Positions 63,515 to 64,000 of a stretch of 64,000 nt of DNA are shown in pieces (position 1 is the stretch's first letter; each line of letters begins with the position of its first letter). The notes under the pieces are model-generated. The model did no database searches. It saw only the letters and a list, made by a program, of their open reading frames with translations, and was not told the DNA's origin. Position numbers and translations under genes: made by a program. Source of the stretch: Spraguea lophii (lineage: Eukaryota > Microsporidia > Spragueidae); assembly GCA_001887945.1 (NCBI GenBank), contig LDOQ01000088.1, forward strand, positions 1 through 64,000. Direction: 5' to 3'.

Positions 63515-63559
63515 GATTTTTCTTACAATTTATATTTTAATAATATCTTTAACCCCACA

Positions 63560-64000
63560 ATGTTACCTATCACAAAAACACTACTCAATGACATATTTAC
63601 ATCAAACATAAAAATTACCACATTTACTATAATAAATAAAAATGTTTATTATCTTATGCAAAATAAAATATACAAATATAACATAGAGAAAAAAGAAACA
63701 ATATTACTTAAAGGTAATTACATAGATTATATGAGTAAATACAATAAAAATAATACATATGATAGTAGTAATAAAAATAATAAAGATAACAATAATGCAT
63801 ATGATAGTAGTAATAAAAATAATAAAGATAACAATAATACATATGACAATAATAATGCTTATGATAGTAATAATAATACATATGACAATAATACTGGTGT
63901 GATAAGATTTTATAATATAAATAATAAATTAATGGTGCTAACAGAAGACAAAATATATTTTTATAATACAGATTACGATTATTTGCATTGTTATAAATTT
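63560..64000 (+). CDS. partial gene, start of a propeller-like protein with 42-bp tandem repeat
   Basis: The ATG at 63560 has 'aaccccacaATG'. The frame is open for 147 codons to the window edge. The N-terminal part shows short alternating strands (ITTFTIINKNVYYLMQNKIYKYNIEKK), resembling a beta-propeller blade. An Asn/Asp/Ser/Tyr-rich insert then comes from an imperfect 42-bp tandem repeat (63754-63795, 63796-63837, plus partial units to about 63890), before strands resume (KLMVLTEDKIYFYNTDY). Function unknown. The 3' part lies outside the window. Confidence 0.72.
   Translation, partial: MLPITKTLLNDIFTSNIKITTFTIINKNVYYLMQNKIYKYNIEKKETILLKGNYIDYMSKYNKNNTYDSSNKNNKDNNNAYDSSNKNNKDNNNTYDNNNAYDSNNNTYDNNTGVIRFYNINNKLMVLTEDKIYFYNTDYDYLHCYKF
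63754..63895 (+). repeat. 42-bp coding tandem repeat
   Basis: Two nearly identical 42-bp units starting (a/g)catatgatagtagt, followed by shorter derivatives with 'catatgacaataataa'. The unit is a multiple of three, so the frame is kept. Confidence 0.85.

Larger units (their letters stand above)
62513..63522 (-). mobile_element. Merlin DNA transposon with intact TIRs and 8-bp target-site duplication
   Basis: The element spans 62521-63514 (994 bp). Terminal inverted repeats of about 44 bp begin ggtaaaagttgctttgagga at both ends and include a C-run/T-run, with one mismatch across 44 positions. It is flanked by perfect 8-bp direct repeats gatttttc (62513-62520 and 63515-63522), the length typical of Merlin insertions. 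The interior encodes one minus-strand transposase frame broken by three stops. Good TIR identity suggests fairly recent insertion. Confidence 0.92.

Noticed and set aside
1..64000. CRISPR arrays, bacterial operons or prophage
   Set aside because: No regularly spaced direct repeats; all recognised genes are eukaryotic nuclear genes with their own start contexts.

Overview
This window is a piece of a eukaryotic nuclear genome that is very AT-rich and looks microsporidian. The evidence is a set of short, single-exon, fast-evolving genes for a reduced eukaryote: MetAP2, Esa1-type MYST acetyltransferase, CPSF100, RPA1, Lsm2, cap methyltransferase, Rrp3, Rqc2/NEMF, kleisin, importin-7-type receptor, uracil-DNA glycosylase, P-type Ca2+-ATPase, MscS channel and GPAT. 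More than half of the assigned starts also carry a CCC(C) tract within about 10-15 nt of the ATG, a start-site signature described for microsporidia. Genes are separated by long AT-rich spacers and mobile-element debris. This points to one of the larger, repeat-bearing microsporidian genomes (Nosema/Vairimorpha, Anncaliia or Tubulinosema type) rather than a compact Encephalitozoon. The species cannot be named from the sequence alone.

Layout. 1-3.1 kb: no intact gene; two minus-strand copies of a dispersed repeat around a decayed reading frame. 3.1-10.1 kb: an alpha-helical protein, an SLC19-like folate/thiamine carrier, a complete plus-strand repeat copy, and CPSF100. 10.8-14.8 kb: a membrane-anchored Ser/Thr kinase and, divergently, a membrane-anchored pseudokinase with paired cysteines. 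15-21.4 kb: Esa1, MetAP2, importin-7/Nmd5. 22.5-28.6 kb: lineage-specific, probably secreted proteins, including an 871-aa leucine-rich-repeat protein, with two repeat copies between them. 29.3-37.7 kb: propeller-like protein, UNG, a small DUF167 protein whose gene appears to carry an 18-nt intron, Ca2+-ATPase, a MAGE/Nse3-like protein and an alpha/beta hydrolase. 38.4-49.5 kb: Rqc2, ADF/cofilin, a tail-anchored protein, a Tim50-like protein, Lsm2, kleisin and cap methyltransferase, several swollen by Asn/Asp/Lys-rich low-complexity tracts. 49.9-59.8 kb: small basic protein, RPA1, Ipa1/UBE3D-like protein, MscS channel, Rrp3, RINGv membrane E3, GPAT. 60.5-64 kb: two relics of Merlin (IS1016-type) DNA transposons, one with intact terminal inverted repeats and target-site duplication, then the start of a gene that runs off the window.

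Many genes serve core information flow: capping, 3'-end formation (CPSF100 and an Ipa1-like factor), mRNA decay/splicing (Lsm2), rRNA processing (Rrp3), ribosome quality control (Rqc2), nuclear import, chromatin acetylation, cohesion, and DNA replication/repair (RPA1, UNG, Nse3-like). Others serve the membrane and host interface (transporter, ATPase, MscS, GPAT, secreted LRR protein, kinases).

The most notable observations are: (1) a dispersed ~480-bp repeat family whose 5' head looks like a tRNA gene (A box and B box), i.e. a tRNA-derived SINE, with at least eight copies or large remnants plus a 3' stub here; (2) a candidate 18-nt spliceosomal intron; (3) a near-complete Merlin element inactivated by only three nonsense codons; and (4) a divergent kinase/pseudokinase pair with membrane anchors.
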